Origin: Apostichopus japonicus
Taxonomy: Eukaryota > Echinodermata > Holothuroidea > Aspidochirotida > Stichopodidae
Assembly: GCF_037975245.1 (NCBI RefSeq)
Contig: NC_092576.1
Coordinates: 11,043,111-11,107,110, forward strand
Reading direction: 5' to 3'
Length of the DNA: 64,000 nt
Shown here piece by piece: positions 24,742 to 36,880 of this stretch. The notes below the pieces were generated by a model. The model did not search any database. It saw nothing but the letters and a program-made list of their open reading frames with translations, and was not told the DNA's origin. Positions within the stretch are counted from its first letter, which is position 1. Each line of letters begins with the position of its first letter. The translations under genes were made by a program, and so were the position numbers.

Positions 24742-26618
24742 CCTGAACGGGTTTTTTCCTGTCATAAATGAATAGTAAAGACGGTACTTTCATAAGAATA
24801 TTTTAACTTGTAAAATAGCTTTAGAAAAGTTTTTAAAGTATAATATAATATATAAAAATCGATGGTCAACGATAAACGATTAATAGAAACTGATGTGATA
24901 CAAAAGTTTTGAAAAGACAAGCCATAGCCGAAAGGAAGGCACTGACATTTGAACTGTAAATAATGCATTGTAGCAACTGACCTTCCAATCATTAAAGCAT
25001 TAGGTACGATTCAGTAGGCACAATATTTTACATATTGTATAACCAGGATTATTTCTATGCACTCAAAAAGCAGCATTGTACTAATTTTAGGAAAATCTGG
25101 AAAATCCCTATCATGTAAACCTAATATGCAAAAATATGGACAGAAATCTGACTTGCTCTTCCAAATTGCCAACAAAATTGTTTGTATATTCCTCACATTG
25201 GTTCCGTAGATTATGTAATAATGAACTATATTAAATTAAAAGTTGCCAATAAAGTAGAGCTCATTTTTTAGCGATCACTAAGGAATAACTCTGAATATAC
25301 ATAACTATACACTAGCCACAGGGCTACTAATCACCACTCCATGTGAACTTGTAAATACTTACCTTCGAAGGAAAGTAACCCGTTGTGTTCTGGGAGAAGA
25401 GACACTCAGAAGAGAGGTTCCTGTATCTAAACACCAGTTATGTATGCAAAGATCAGTTAGGTAGCAGTCTCGGACTGATTGTATATGAATTTGCACCGAG
25501 TAGGAGGTGGCACTATGACACATACATTGTTCAAAGGTCAACAAACACGGCTTTGTACAAATCTCATACACGGGAGTTTTTAAGCGTATATTGATGTCGT
25601 TCCAGCTGTCTATGAGGACAGCAGAGCACTAGGGAATTCTCGTAAATTCATAGTTCGTAACTACTTAAAACTAGTTGTAAACTACTGAGTATAACACAAA
25701 ACATTTTTTTCTGCCGACACCCAAGTTTAAATGAATAACTATTTTAATTCAATTTAACAGGGTGTTGGTTGGCTCTACGTGATAGTTATTCATCCATTTT
25801 TTCGTTTGCACAGACAATTTATCTAAGTTTAATAATATAATAAGATAGTTGCTGATTTAAGAAGTTCTCAGCAAGATTTAGCCTTAACACTATCGAAACT
25901 TGGCAATCACCATTTTGCTATACATTTTGAAGACAATAAATAATAAATGAAATAAAAAACAAACTGTTTGTGTTAGCATAGTTTGCTTAAAGCACTACAT
26001 TGAATTCCTTTACACTCAGAGCATATTTCATGAGCCACATTTGGTCACCTGGATTCACATTAGCTCAACCATTGTAACATTCATTACTACAGCAAAACTC
26101 CTCCCTGGTCATCGGCATGCTGACCAGTTTCCGGCAGGTTTCTAGCAAGGTGAGAAATTGATACCTAGTCGAATACCGCCAAGCCAGAAATTAGAAGGTG
26201 GTGTATAATATATTTGTTAAAATTCCATTCTCTCCGGTCTACGAAGACTGCTCTGACGACGAAGTGCTCAGGATACAACTCATGTTAGTTCAGAGAAGGC
26301 ATGGCAACAACTCCGGGTAGAAGAAGTTACGTACAAGAAAGTGTAAATCTACGTCAAAGTCATGGCAAAAGAAAAGACACCAACCGTACAGGAATTACTT
26401 AAAAAACCAACGCCAAGCAGTTCTTTTAAGTATATCAAATACTCCAGAAAGAGGATAATTTCTCTTCCTTAAAATTGCATTTATCTACTGTTTCATCTTT
26501 ATCAAACCCTACTGATAAATGCAAACCGTAAATTAACCCGAACAATAAAGCTCATAAAACATTAAAAATTCCATGTCCGACAAAGGAAAATTAAATACGA
26601 TACATAGTATCCATAAAC
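24742..26618. other. Upstream region of gene C
   Basis: No coding exon seen. On the minus strand a consensus donor CTTCGAAG|GTAAGTATTT ends a possible non-coding leader exon at 25363, about 600 bp upstream of the DED acceptor. The remainder is AT-rich without recognisable genes. Confidence 0.4.
25361..25370 (-). promoter_or_regulatory. Candidate 5' splice donor of gene C leader exon
   Basis: CTTCGAAG|GTAAGT on the minus strand, exon end at 25363. It is a near-perfect donor in the right orientation upstream of the gene C DED acceptor. The transcription start is not visible. Confidence 0.35.
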
Positions 26619-26724
26619 CATAGGCGTACGAGGCGGGGGCAGGGGGCAGATTGCCCCCCAATTTTCCAGAGGACAAGAAATTCGGGCAAAAGTCCTGAAA
26701 AATTCGGGCAGCCTAAGAGGAGAG

Positions 26725-26769
<45 letters not shown>

Positions 26770-27519
26770 GTAGCTTGCCCGAATCTTTTTCAAATTTTTG
26801 CCCGACAATTCCATGTTTTCTTTATTTAGCATCATGATGCCCGAATATTTCCGTGTAACACCACCGTAAGCGCATCTCATCTGGGCTACCACGCTTTTTG
26901 CACGATCAAATATTTTTCTAACTTGCTAACTGTATACCTGGACATCTCCGACATGAGTGTATATAAGAAACATTTTCTTTTTCATGGATGGTGAGGGGGG
27001 GGGGGGGGAGTGCCTACAAGCCTAGAAGTACAGGTTTATCATATTCTTTGTTATATTTTATACTTTTTTGTGAGACAAATTGCAGTCTTACCTGACACAG
27101 CGACATTATCCCGCCTACGTGTCGTTGAACAATGTATGTTTTTCTGGAGGTAGCTGAGTACTGTGTTAAAATAATAAATACGGTAACTAAATAGGAGCTT
27201 AAAAAATAGACTGTCCTATTTTTCCCCTTCAAAGTGGTGTTACCATTTTTTCTTCTTCTAATTTAACAAATTTTTGGGAAAGTGTAAATTTCTAAAACGT
27301 GAGATTATAAAATAAAGAATGTTTAGATGCAACATGCAAGGCCTCAGAAGTGCCGTTTCCGGCAATCTGAGAGGCATTTTTTGCCAAAAATTTTATTGTA
27401 CGCTACGCGGCAACCGATGGTGGCCCTCCGCTTAGATAGTTCACGGGAAGTTCACGGGAACTTTCGGGCACAAAAATGTCTGCCCCCCCCCCAAACTGAA
27501 TTGGTCCCGTACGCCTCTG
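26619..27519. mobile_element. hAT-like non-autonomous element (901 bp)
   Basis: Left end CATAGGCGTACGAGGC; right end, reverse complemented, CAGAGGCGTACGGGAC: an imperfect inverted repeat of about 16 bp. G-runs follow the left end and C-runs precede the right end. Flanks are CCATAAAC (left) and CATAAAAC (right), a decayed 8-bp target duplication. The interior holds a (TA)n run at 26732-26766 and several GCCCGAA repeats. No transposase is recognisable. Confidence 0.6.
26732..26766. repeat. (TA)n microsatellite
   Basis: About 35 bp of TA inside the hAT-like element. Confidence 0.9.
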
Positions 27520-27719
27520 CATAAAACCCGTGATAAAACAGTACGCCAAAGTCTGAATGATAGAAAATTATTAGTCATAGAAATAATTGTTTGGAAAAAA
27601 GGGTTTCAATTGATAACTGAACTTGGGAAACCAAACAGAACTGATATTCTCTAATCATTCAAAAAGTTTACTATTAAAATTGGAAAAACATCAATATGCG
27701 AGACAAAACACTCAAATTT

Positions 27720-28340
27720 ATCAGTAGATTCTGATTACCCTTGACTTGGTTCCTTAAGATGAAAAAGAGGTATAACAATTCCTAATAGCCACGAATACCA
27801 AGCAGAGAGTAAAAGGCAGTGAAAAGACACCTTTTTATTAACAAAATAGTGACATAAAGTTTGGTCCAGGAGAATCTTCAAGATATGCCTCAACAAAGAT
27901 ATGAGTGAAACAACCCTGATGATATGCCCAAAAGTACACAAACCACTCACAATGTAACTGCTGACCAATACTCAGTGGTAATTGATTAACCACAGAACAT
28001 GAATGTCAGAATTTGTGTAACACTCTCATCGTTGTAAGATATCTAACCCAACCTATACAAATGATACTTACGACAGCCTAAGATTTTTTGAAACAATCCT
28101 CTTACCAAATAATGTGATTCATTCTACACTAGATTTAGTATCTTTGTAACCAAACACTCTACAAGAGGTAGCCTTAGAGATTGTTTCACAGGCATACTCA
28201 GAATAAAAACAGAGCGTAGAAGATAACAATAAAGTATCTTCTACTTCTAAGCGCCCCATGGTCACACTCATCCTTCCAGGGAACTGCTTTAAGCTCAACG
28301 ACCATTTATATCTAACACAAGTAGGTTGCGCCATGAGTAG
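27720..28340 (+). mobile_element. Penelope-like reverse transcriptase relic
   Basis: Frame blocks read MICPKVHKPL (compare LPKIHKP), LDLVSL-stop-PNTLQEVALEIVSQAYSE (compare DVTSLYTNIP, with the Tyr codon now a stop) and FKLNDHLYLTQVGCAMSSQV (compare FNNKYYLQ.GTAMGS.V). The order and spacing fit Penelope-like RT. Stops and shifts show it is dead. The hAT element at 28560 lies 220 bp downstream. Confidence 0.55.
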
Positions 28341-28551
28341 TCAGGTCTCCCACAGAAAATATGTGATATCGTTGTGAATCCTTTAGAGAAACGCTAGTTA
28401 TCAACAGATCCGCATTAATCAGATATTGCTACGTTAATTGCTACGTTTATTTTCTGTTGTACAATGGGCACCACTTGGAAATTTCAAACCTTGGTGCCAA
28501 AGTAAACTCACGAAAAGTAGAAATCCATCAAACATTCTCTAATTGAAGTTA

Positions 28552-28559
28552 CATAGTTT
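28552..28559. repeat. Target-site duplication, left copy (CATAGTTT)
   Basis: The 8-mer CATAGTTT lies directly left of the hAT element and recurs exactly at 30243-30250 on its right. Confidence 0.9.
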
Positions 28560-30242
28560 CAGTGGCGTAGCCAGCGGGGGGCAGGGGGCGGGAGCACCCC
28601 AGTTGAAATGCTCGCCCCCCCCCCACTTGCCCCCCTCAAATGGAATTATTGACTGAGAAAAAAATACTTGAATGCACACTAAATATGTTACTGGGCCTAT
28701 GTGCATATTACCATGGTTTTTATGCAATTTTTATTCTTTACCTTTTACCTAATTCTCTATCTGCGAAATTGGGTGGCCAAAATAAAAATCACTTCCATGG
28801 GAACATTGCCTTGAAAAAGAATTTGACCCAAGCAGCAGCGCAAAAAAAGCCGCTGTCTCTGTATTGTCAAATGTGGAAACAGGTTGGCAATTTAATTAAA
28901 CGGTCTCCGCGGCACTCACAAGCGGAGGCTACGTTCAGTTTATGTTCACATGGTTATCCCTGATCCCTGGATTGTGTTCCGAAATGATTCACACGTAAGT
29001 GACGTGTATGGCAGAATGAATATCACAGTATTTAGAAACAATTTGCATTTTGACTGAAACTTACAACATGATTTGCTACGCCTACGCGACCAACCGCGAT
29101 GTGTTTCTTGGGTATAGGTACATTCAACACAGAACAGCCTAGTAGTCTATATACGTTTGTGTTCCGTAGTGAGCTCATAGGCCCGATGTTTTCGGGGACA
29201 GTCCCCGATTACAGTGTGCTGTCCCCGATGAACAAGTGTCCCCGAAAATGTCCCCGATTCGTCAAAATGTTCAGGAATTTCAAAAATATCCCACATTATT
29301 AGTAAAATAATTGTAAAAACAAAATTTAGTCAAGTGTGCAGTCGCAGAACGGAACTTATAACCAGTATTTCAGGTGGGCCAGTGTAAAGTGGAAACACTG
29401 TTAAAAATATGCTAGATCGATTTAGCCTAGCACTCTTTCGACCGTATAAATGGCAACTACGGCGACACAACGACACTTATAGTGTGAGCATGAGCAAATC
29501 ACAAGCTCTCAAAGAACCACATAAAGTAAGTGGATTTCATTTAAGAAAAAGCTACATTTTTGAAAATAAAATTGGTTTAAAAAGTGTTTCAAAGTATCAC
29601 CATTTTACATCTAAGCACCTTAGGTACTTGAAAATTTTCCAAAGGGGAGAGGGACAGCCCCTCCCCTTAAACCCTCCCCAATATCAGTCACGCAATAAAT
29701 GTCCCCGATTTCAGTCACGAAAATATGGTCACCTTATTTAAGTCTGTCTGTAATAGGGCGCGAAATTCGTCGATAAGTTCGCAGACAGTCATCAGAATAG
29801 GCGAATTAACCTTCGCTAGACTGTTTGAGTGAGCCCTAGAAAGTGCAAAAGAAGGGCCCGAAGGGGGGATGATAACATCTTTTGTTGATTGGGGAGGGGG
29901 GGGGTGGTTACACTCCCAGGCAAGTCAGATATCATGCTGATCATCTTTAAATACTGACAGAAAGAGCATAGTCTATTCAGATTTTTAAAGAGAATTATCG
30001 ATGACTTTTTCAGTGATCTGTTTTATCGTTAATAATACCTATGTGGAAATAACATAAAACGTCAGCTAACTAGAGTGACCATCTGTACCCTACATTGCTG
30101 ACACAATACCCGATTTGCTACAGTTTGTCATGCAAACTGTTTGGTATGTCTTTTGTACTAGCTTAGTCTGCCCCACCAATCAGACCGTTCGCCCTCCCCC
30201 CCCCCTTTGCCCCCCAGATGGAAAAGTCTGGCTACGCCACTG
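28560..30242. mobile_element. hAT-superfamily DNA transposon copy, non-autonomous (1,683 bp)
   Basis: Perfect 15-bp terminal inverted repeats, CAGTGGCGTAGCCAG at 28560-28574 and its complement at 30228-30242, are flanked by perfect 8-bp direct repeats CATAGTTT. The 8-bp duplication is diagnostic of hAT-type insertion. Both subterminal regions are G- or C-rich. Internal open frames (28640-28963, 29409-29741) show no transposase I can recognise, so it looks non-autonomous. The inner segment 29170-29740 repeats the phrase TCCCCGAT several times and may be a second nested element. Confidence 0.88.
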
Positions 30243-30250
30243 CATAGTTT
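30243..30250. repeat. Target-site duplication, right copy (CATAGTTT)
   Basis: Exact copy of 28552-28559. Confidence 0.9.
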
Positions 30251-32519
30251 GGTCCTAAAATCCATAAAAGTTAAACATCTTACCAAGTGCGGCATACTAG
30301 AAACTATCGTTCTTGCAAACCACAAACACCTACTATTACCTAGAACGCAACTCGGAGAGACCTTAGACACTAAAGGGGAAGTACTCAAATACGCCCGTCT
30401 GTGCAACAAAGAGTCTGAGAAGAAAGTTTCCTGCAATTAAAAACTACTTCTGAGACATTACTATGTCGAAATAATAACCCATGTCTTTCCAAACATAAAC
30501 CATGCCGACACAGATACTATCTCCACCGTGAGAATCTCAGAGTTCCAAAGTCACCTTTTACTGTTCAAATTAATATAAACCCCGGATACGAAAACAATGC
30601 ATATAAAACAACATTTAAGAAAGCACTGGTACCTAATTGCCTAAAAACAGTTATTATCTAACTTGTAATTATCGTACTCCTACCCGATTGTTGCCTACAG
30701 GTCAACAAATCTTACATATCTTCTTGTGAGATTATAGATGAGATCGACGATACACGTAGACCCAAGATAACTGTAATTAAGTGTAGTATACTAAAAGTAA
30801 GTAAACCTAAGTATATTCGCCATACATGGTGAAAGGGGAACAAACCAAACAGTTAAAACTCGGAGTACTCAAAAAGACTTATTCCATTCGAAAAAAAATA
30901 CCTAAGATGACTATAACAAGACCCTATGTTATTTACGGTCAGCATATTGTGATTTACAGTTGTGTAATATTAAAAGTCGAGCAAAGACCACAAATATGGA
31001 TTATTTTGTACCATATTTGGTAGAAAGTTATCAACGAGTTTAGCACGTTGTAAAATACACCTATTCATATGTCCTAAATTTGTTGTTGGCATGCACCTAA
31101 ACACAGAAGATCGAAATATTGTCAAACACACTTTTATGATTTAAACATATGCTGTTTCAATTTTGCATAAAACCATCGAAGCAGTTGTTAAACAGTATTA
31201 TATTACCGACTACCAGTGTAATCATATACCAAGCTTATTAACAATAAAGAGGCTCGAAGCCATTACAATAATCTCAATGATAAACTAACGAACGTTAAAC
31301 AAATGCATCGGAAGAAGTATCGTCACTACATGTGCGAAGGCGTTCCTGTGATATTGGGCCTCACCGTAATAATAACTCTCTCCAACCCCACTCTCCTAAA
31401 CCACCAGACTTTTTTCTTTTTGAAGTGCTCTGAGAAGCTTTTGAATCTAACTGCATTCTCAGCGTGCTTTTAAGAACATACAATTTGACCCTTGAGACTA
31501 CCGAGCCTTATCAGGGTAATATTTTTATGGTGACCGTCCTATAACAAGTGGAGTACACCGACTTCAACCATACTGCAAAATCTAATATGGACATTTAGCA
31601 GTTTCCAGGAAGATTTGGTGAGCATTTCGAATGCACGTCATCCGAGCCCGGAAGCAGGTCCTTACGTCCAATAGCGAGTCTTAAGTGACTGAGTCCGAGT
31701 TGAGTCACCGAGTCAAAAAAAAACCCCGGAAAAACAAACACTGTTAAGTGTATTCATTGTTTATTTAATTTATTTGATAGATATACCGAACAGCAAAAAC
31801 ATGATCACAAAGAGGAGCCCCACCCCCCCCCCAACACACACAAAAGACACACACCGCATTCACACACTTACGGGGTACATCCCTTACGAGACATTTCTAT
31901 GAGTTCAGGATATGCCCTAGCAGTACCAACACACCAACAAGATTTTGTGAAAACCTCAAAGGTGCAGATTTTCATCACGTTTTATAATTAAATGTATTTT
32001 TATCCATGTTTGAAATCAGATAGGGTCCTTAACTTGAGAACTTGAGAGGAATACAATAAGAAGGTGCTCTTTTGTTGCAGAAACATTCCAGCATTAAAAC
32101 TTGTTGTCAACATGAACATATAATCTGTTTTGTGCCTCCTTCTCTCTGAAAAGAAATTAGGCCGCATCAAAATACGGTTACAAGTGATTTGCCCGTATAC
32201 AGAATATCTCCGTACCTTGGAAAGTAGGTGTTTAACTTGTATCTATGAAAGTCTTAGTAGCCTAACCAAGCTAAGGTCTGTTTGTCAAGAGACAGGTGAC
32301 GACTAACTTTTTTCATGGAAGACCAAACTCACCATAATATTCTTAGTCAACAACCATGTGTTCACATTTCCATGCAACTGGAATAGGCTTAGACATGCGT
32401 GGTAGTTCTATTACAGAATACTGACAGATTTTACATACCAAGTTCAATTTGTAATCTCATATATAACTTTATGCGGATGAAAAAGCATTTGTATTTTCTA
32501 CAACGGAATATGATCATTA
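30251..32519. other. Intergenic, no gene recognised
   Basis: AT-rich with short open frames lacking motifs. It may include further decayed Penelope-like sequence right after the hAT insertion. At 31677-31717 a short GAGTC-rich run (gagtc repeated about five times) matches the style of the GAGTCC-rich run at 63.4-63.75 kb. A C-run lies near 31820. Confidence 0.4.
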
Positions 32520-32525
32520 TTTATT
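32520..32525 (-). terminator. Polyadenylation signal of gene D
   Basis: AATAAA on the minus strand, about 118 bases after the gene D stop codon. Confidence 0.5.
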
Positions 32526-32642
32526 ACTTTGGCTTGAGTATCCACGAATGGAAGACTGTAGACAAGCTTTGTCCTGTTTAAATATAAAATAATGAGTTAA
32601 ACTTTAATAGGTCCATTGGCCTCAGCGACAGAAGGATTGCCC

Positions 32643-33955
32643 TTAAATTTCAAACATTAGGAAATTCAAGTTAGCGGAAACGCCATACCCATCGTTACCC
32701 CATCGTGTGATACTAATAAGAACGTCCATTTGATATGAAGATGTTCCCTCATTGCAGACATTGAGAAACTTTCCGGTCCGCTCATATTGCACAACCTTCC
32801 ACTTGTTGTCATTTCCATAACTGACATACAACACCAACCATGTACTACCCGTCCAGATGATATTGATCGGTAGCACACCAGTTATAGATGACGGGAGGCT
32901 TAAGGTACCAAACTGCTTGACTGTTGCTGTAGCGTCCACCAGGATGACATCTTTACGACCGCGAAAAAGCAACGCAAAAATGTTCCGACAATAAGCAACT
33001 TTATATATAAACTTGAACGGAACTTGTTCTTGTATATCTATTGTTCGGAGTGCAGATCCGGAGATTTTATATTCTCGTATCTTGTGATCAAAGCTGGTAG
33101 AGATAGCAAACTCACTGTTGAAATTATTATCTGGAAAATGTGCCGTCATACTGGTAATCCAAGAGCCTCGAGGTACCTCTTGAATCACTAATTTTGAAAC
33201 AGATAGTCGAAAACCACTCAAAGAAACTGGCATTTGAGGAGATAAATCAAAGACTTCATTGCCTACAGCAAATAGTACATGGTCTACACTGCCATGATAC
33301 ATTGTTATATTTGACATAACTACGGGATCAATGTGATTATCAATAGTCACCTCTTCCCTCAAAATATCTTTACTATTATCATCGCTAGTAAAACATCGCA
33401 AGACAACTTTCCCATTGTTTTTTCTTTCATCATATATATGCACCAAGATTTTACCTGGCACGACAACGATTCCTATCAGGATACTTTCCTCAACGCTACC
33501 GAAAGCTCCGTCATTTGGTACTCTCTTATACAAGGGATTTTGAGTATTCTTTTCCGGTGTTTCCTTCGGTAGATCACGATCACGTCTTGTCATTTCTACT
33601 CTCTCTATTAGCTTTTGCTTTCTCTCTTGTACAATTTTTTCGAGTGATGAAGAGTCCAGAAGGATCCTAGATCGTGCTTGTTCTCGACATTTTGCTACAA
33701 ACTGTTCCTTAAATTTCCATAGTTCCTTGACGTATTCAGCTTTTACTTTAACATTTTCTTTTTCCTTTGAAAGCTTCTGGCGCCGCTTACTAATTTCTTC
33801 TGATATTGTGCTCAAGTTAATGACGTCGCAGTTTAAAAGCTGAATGTGCGCAGAAACTGCACAGTCTGGACAGACTTTAGTGTTACATGATAAACAAAAA
33901 CACTTGAAAACTTGGTCTTCGTGGATAAAACACCTAGTTTGAGCGTTTTCGTTTT
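32643..33955 (-). CDS. Gene D exon: B-box / short coiled coil / propeller
   Basis: Exon start follows acceptor ttatctcatcAG (AG at 33957-33956), phase 1 (G|AA AAC GAA). An in-frame ATG at 33995 lies within the intron and would only serve an unspliced message. Numbering from it, zinc ligands are C22, H25, C34, C37, C42, C45, H50 and C56, an intact B-box. The coiled coil is short, about residues 62-140: roughly 100 residues separate the B-box from the C-terminal domain, against about 140-150 in genes A, C and E. This looks like an in-frame internal deletion. The C-terminal domain (about 155-450) has ESILIG, LVHIYDERKNNG, DPVVMSNITMY, GSWITSMTAHF, FDHKIREYKISGSALR and GVLPINIIWTG. It ends DGYGVSANL instead of GYVTFAN. 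Confidence 0.86.
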
Positions 33956-34334
33956 CTGATGAGATAAAATGAAATTTGACAGGTAAAACAGCCATTACAC
34001 CGATTGATCTGTACTTTACAACTTATATTGAGTGTTCACGCGACCACCAGACAACGTTTACATATTGCACATTAAGCAATGTGTATGCGCTGCTTGTGTT
34101 CTGCATGCCTTCTCTAAGACACAAACCCATAATGTAATGTCATTTTACCAGCGATGACCAGGTGTCTTATTGCAATTAAAGAGAAACTGAGATGATATAA
34201 CCGGAGCAAGTCTTGTGAGCCTGTGGTTATATCACAGGGACAAGCCTACTGAGAGGGGGAATGACTGTAGGGACTGGAGTCACTAAGGGTGTCTAAGAAA
34301 ATGTAATAACAATTCGATTACAATAACCTCTCAC
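33956..34334 (-). other. Gene D intron (379 bp)
   Basis: Shortest DED-to-B-box intron of the cluster, from GTGAGA to TCATCAG, phase 1. Confidence 0.65.
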
Positions 34335-34614
34335 CTTTAACATGTGTTTTTCTGTATTCCTTCAAGAACTCAGACGCTTGAGAAAGACCAAGCTGGTCTA
34401 ACCAAAAAATAACTGCATTGATCTTATGATCCTTCAGTAAGTTGTGATATTCCAAAGCATCAAACAATTCTCCAGTGTTAGTAATCGTGTCCCTTTCTTC
34501 TGGAGATATATCTTCACAGACAAATGTCAAATCCTGGACATTTTCCTGAGTCAATACTTCAGCTACCTTATCTAGAGCAAGCTTCAATTGTGAGGTATTA
34601 CTTTGTGACGTCAT
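34335..34614 (-). CDS. Gene D exon: death effector domain
   Basis: Starts at the ATG of MTSQSNTSQL, one base after a possible acceptor (gtttctccAG, exon from 34615). About 93 residues: ALDKVAEVLTQENVQDLTFV, CEDISPEERDTI, then ELFDALEYHNLLKDHKIN and VIFWLDQLGLSQASEFLKEY. The loop CEDISP matches the CKDISP of gene B and is typical of DEDs. It ends TTAAAG|GTGAGA, phase 1, and joins the B-box exon 379 bp downstream. This is the clearest complete two-exon gene in the window. Confidence 0.83.
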
Positions 34615-34615
34615 A

Positions 34616-36429
34616 CTGGAGAAACTAGAAGTTAGTTCTGTTCTGTTCTATTCTGTTTTAAAAGTAAAGTGCAAAACGTTGTTGTATGTCGAAAGATATA
34701 TCAACACATGAGTCACATGAATGGAATCGATATTAAATTTGTTAAAGCTAAAATACTTATCAAGAGTTACTTCAATGCTTATCATTACCATCTAAACGCC
34801 TTTTCTTAGCCTTTCATTGTACATAATCAGTACACATGTACTATTGTTACTGTTTGCAAGGAGATTCTACCATTATTATAGTGAAAGGAAGATTATGAAA
34901 ACACTTCGAACACAAGGTTTGCCACAAGCTTTATATCGACAGAAGGCCTACAATAAAATACAACGTACTTGACATAGACTGCAATACCGAACCTATATCT
35001 TAACATTTCAGTTATAACATAGCACTTCAATGGAAACCTCACTTGCTCACTTAATACATCTACTGCAACGAATACAATTATGACAATTATATTTGTTGTT
35101 GCTTTTCACCTACGTTTGAAGAAAGCATGTTGGCAATGGCAACAACGAAACATAACTCACTGTGAAAAGTTCACATCCACAATGAGTAGTTTAGAAGAAT
35201 CAACAAGTCCAAGTTTACTGTAACCAGCTTACTAGTGCTATACTGGATTTAACCTATAAAAGCCTGTGTAATCGCTATGTAGTCAATAGCTTCTGTGAAC
35301 ACTTTCAATTTACATTTAGCAGTGTAATGTTATTCATTCATACTGATTTGACTCCATTAATAAATTGATCATACACATTTCTGTATTCTATAGTATTTTC
35401 ATGTGTGGATATCCCTAACAGAAAAAGGGACTAACGATAAACAATAATAACTGCAGGGTTCTTCAAGCTAGTTACCATATAGTCTACTACTACCTTTTTC
35501 TTACCTTTTCAAATCAACCCAGGTTCCGAGATTCCAAAGGCAATCCACATAATAATTACCATAGCTGAAACTAGAGGGACACATTCACGTACCGTACTGA
35601 ACGTTTCACTGATTGCATCTATATGATATAACAAGTAGCTTAGTCGGATTGGTTCAAAGGTTATTATCTCATTCCTACTGTTACGTACTGGGATGCCAAA
35701 TTTTACTGCATGGGTATTTTAAGTCAAAATGAAGTCAAAATGATAATGCTGCCGACCTCATACCCCTTTTGCTGGACCAGATATGGAATTGTGTCAAGTA
35801 ATCTGTGTAAGTAAGAGAGTGAACAAAATGGCGTTTTAATAAAACGTCATACCGCTTGACTTTAAACTTTGTAGAATTTGTGAGCGCCTCTGTGACGTTT
35901 GGTCTCATAAAGTAAACATTCAGACGTTAGGGGTACAACCCAAAGCGTACCAAAGAGAAGAAATAGACATTACTCCAAATCCAATAAAGACATTACACTT
36001 CCAGAGTAAATGTCACGTGATCAGATAAGATGATGATGATGATGTTGATCACTAAGACCGTCCGGTTTACAATTGTTTCATGTTAAAAGTATGTTTGGTC
36101 CTGAATACTCATATTTTGTCTTGCCTATATGCTGTGTACAGTTGAATGACTCACTATTAAAATAAACCCTGATAGAAACCGAAATTATGTTACATGGTAG
36201 TAGATCTATGCTGAATCGGGTGTGGATCCGTAGTGCTTACATGCCAGGCGGCCATTTGCTTTAGTATTGTAGTTTATGAGCTTGGGATTCTTATTGACTA
36301 TCACTTTTCATCAAATCAAAAGGTAATAACACAGTTCCACTAGTTTCAGGATGATACAATATATTCAAAGCTCTCTGCAACCCTCATAATCGCACTCTTT
36401 ATTAACTGAATTGATATGTGCAAGTCTCA
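34616..36429. other. Upstream region of gene D
   Basis: No gene recognised. The promoter and any leader exon of gene D should lie here. A short GAT repeat occurs near 36030. Confidence 0.4.
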
Positions 36430-36880
36430 GTACTACGATATTAATGCCAGTCTCAGCACAAAAATACAATCTCTATAAATTAGTGCGGCAAGAGTTATTT
36501 ACCGCCATGGAAAGGGGGATGATGTCTGTACCATTTGTAAAGAGTTTTGTGAACGTTGATCACAATGCTGCTCCTGATTACCCTAAAAACCTTATTATTT
36601 TTGCTCGCCCGGCTACCTTGTTAATTTTTGTACCACGGGTTCACCATGTTTGGTTCTGGGGCCTTCCCCTTTTATCCCCTAAACTTTGGAACACTGTTCC
36701 TATTAACATCCTCCTGATAAAACACATTGATGAATTCAAAGGTAATCTTAAGCACATGTTAGGTTATTTACGTAAGTTTCATCTTGCTCGTATCATAACT
36801 TGTTTTGCACCAGCCCACTTATGCACATGTATGTCATCTCGGCTAAGATAGAATGGGCTATACAAATACCATAATCTATA
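36430..36880 (+). mobile_element. LINE reverse transcriptase C-terminal fragment and 3' end
   Basis: An open frame includes FWGLPLLSPKLWNTVPINIL followed by KHIDEFKGNLKHML. This is the conserved tail of Jockey/CR1-type retrotransposon ORF2 (WN.LP then a FK..LK motif). About 20 bp after the stop, GGGCTATACAAATACC resembles the common LINE 3' end GCGCTATACAAAT. It is a short 5'-truncated insertion. Confidence 0.55.
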
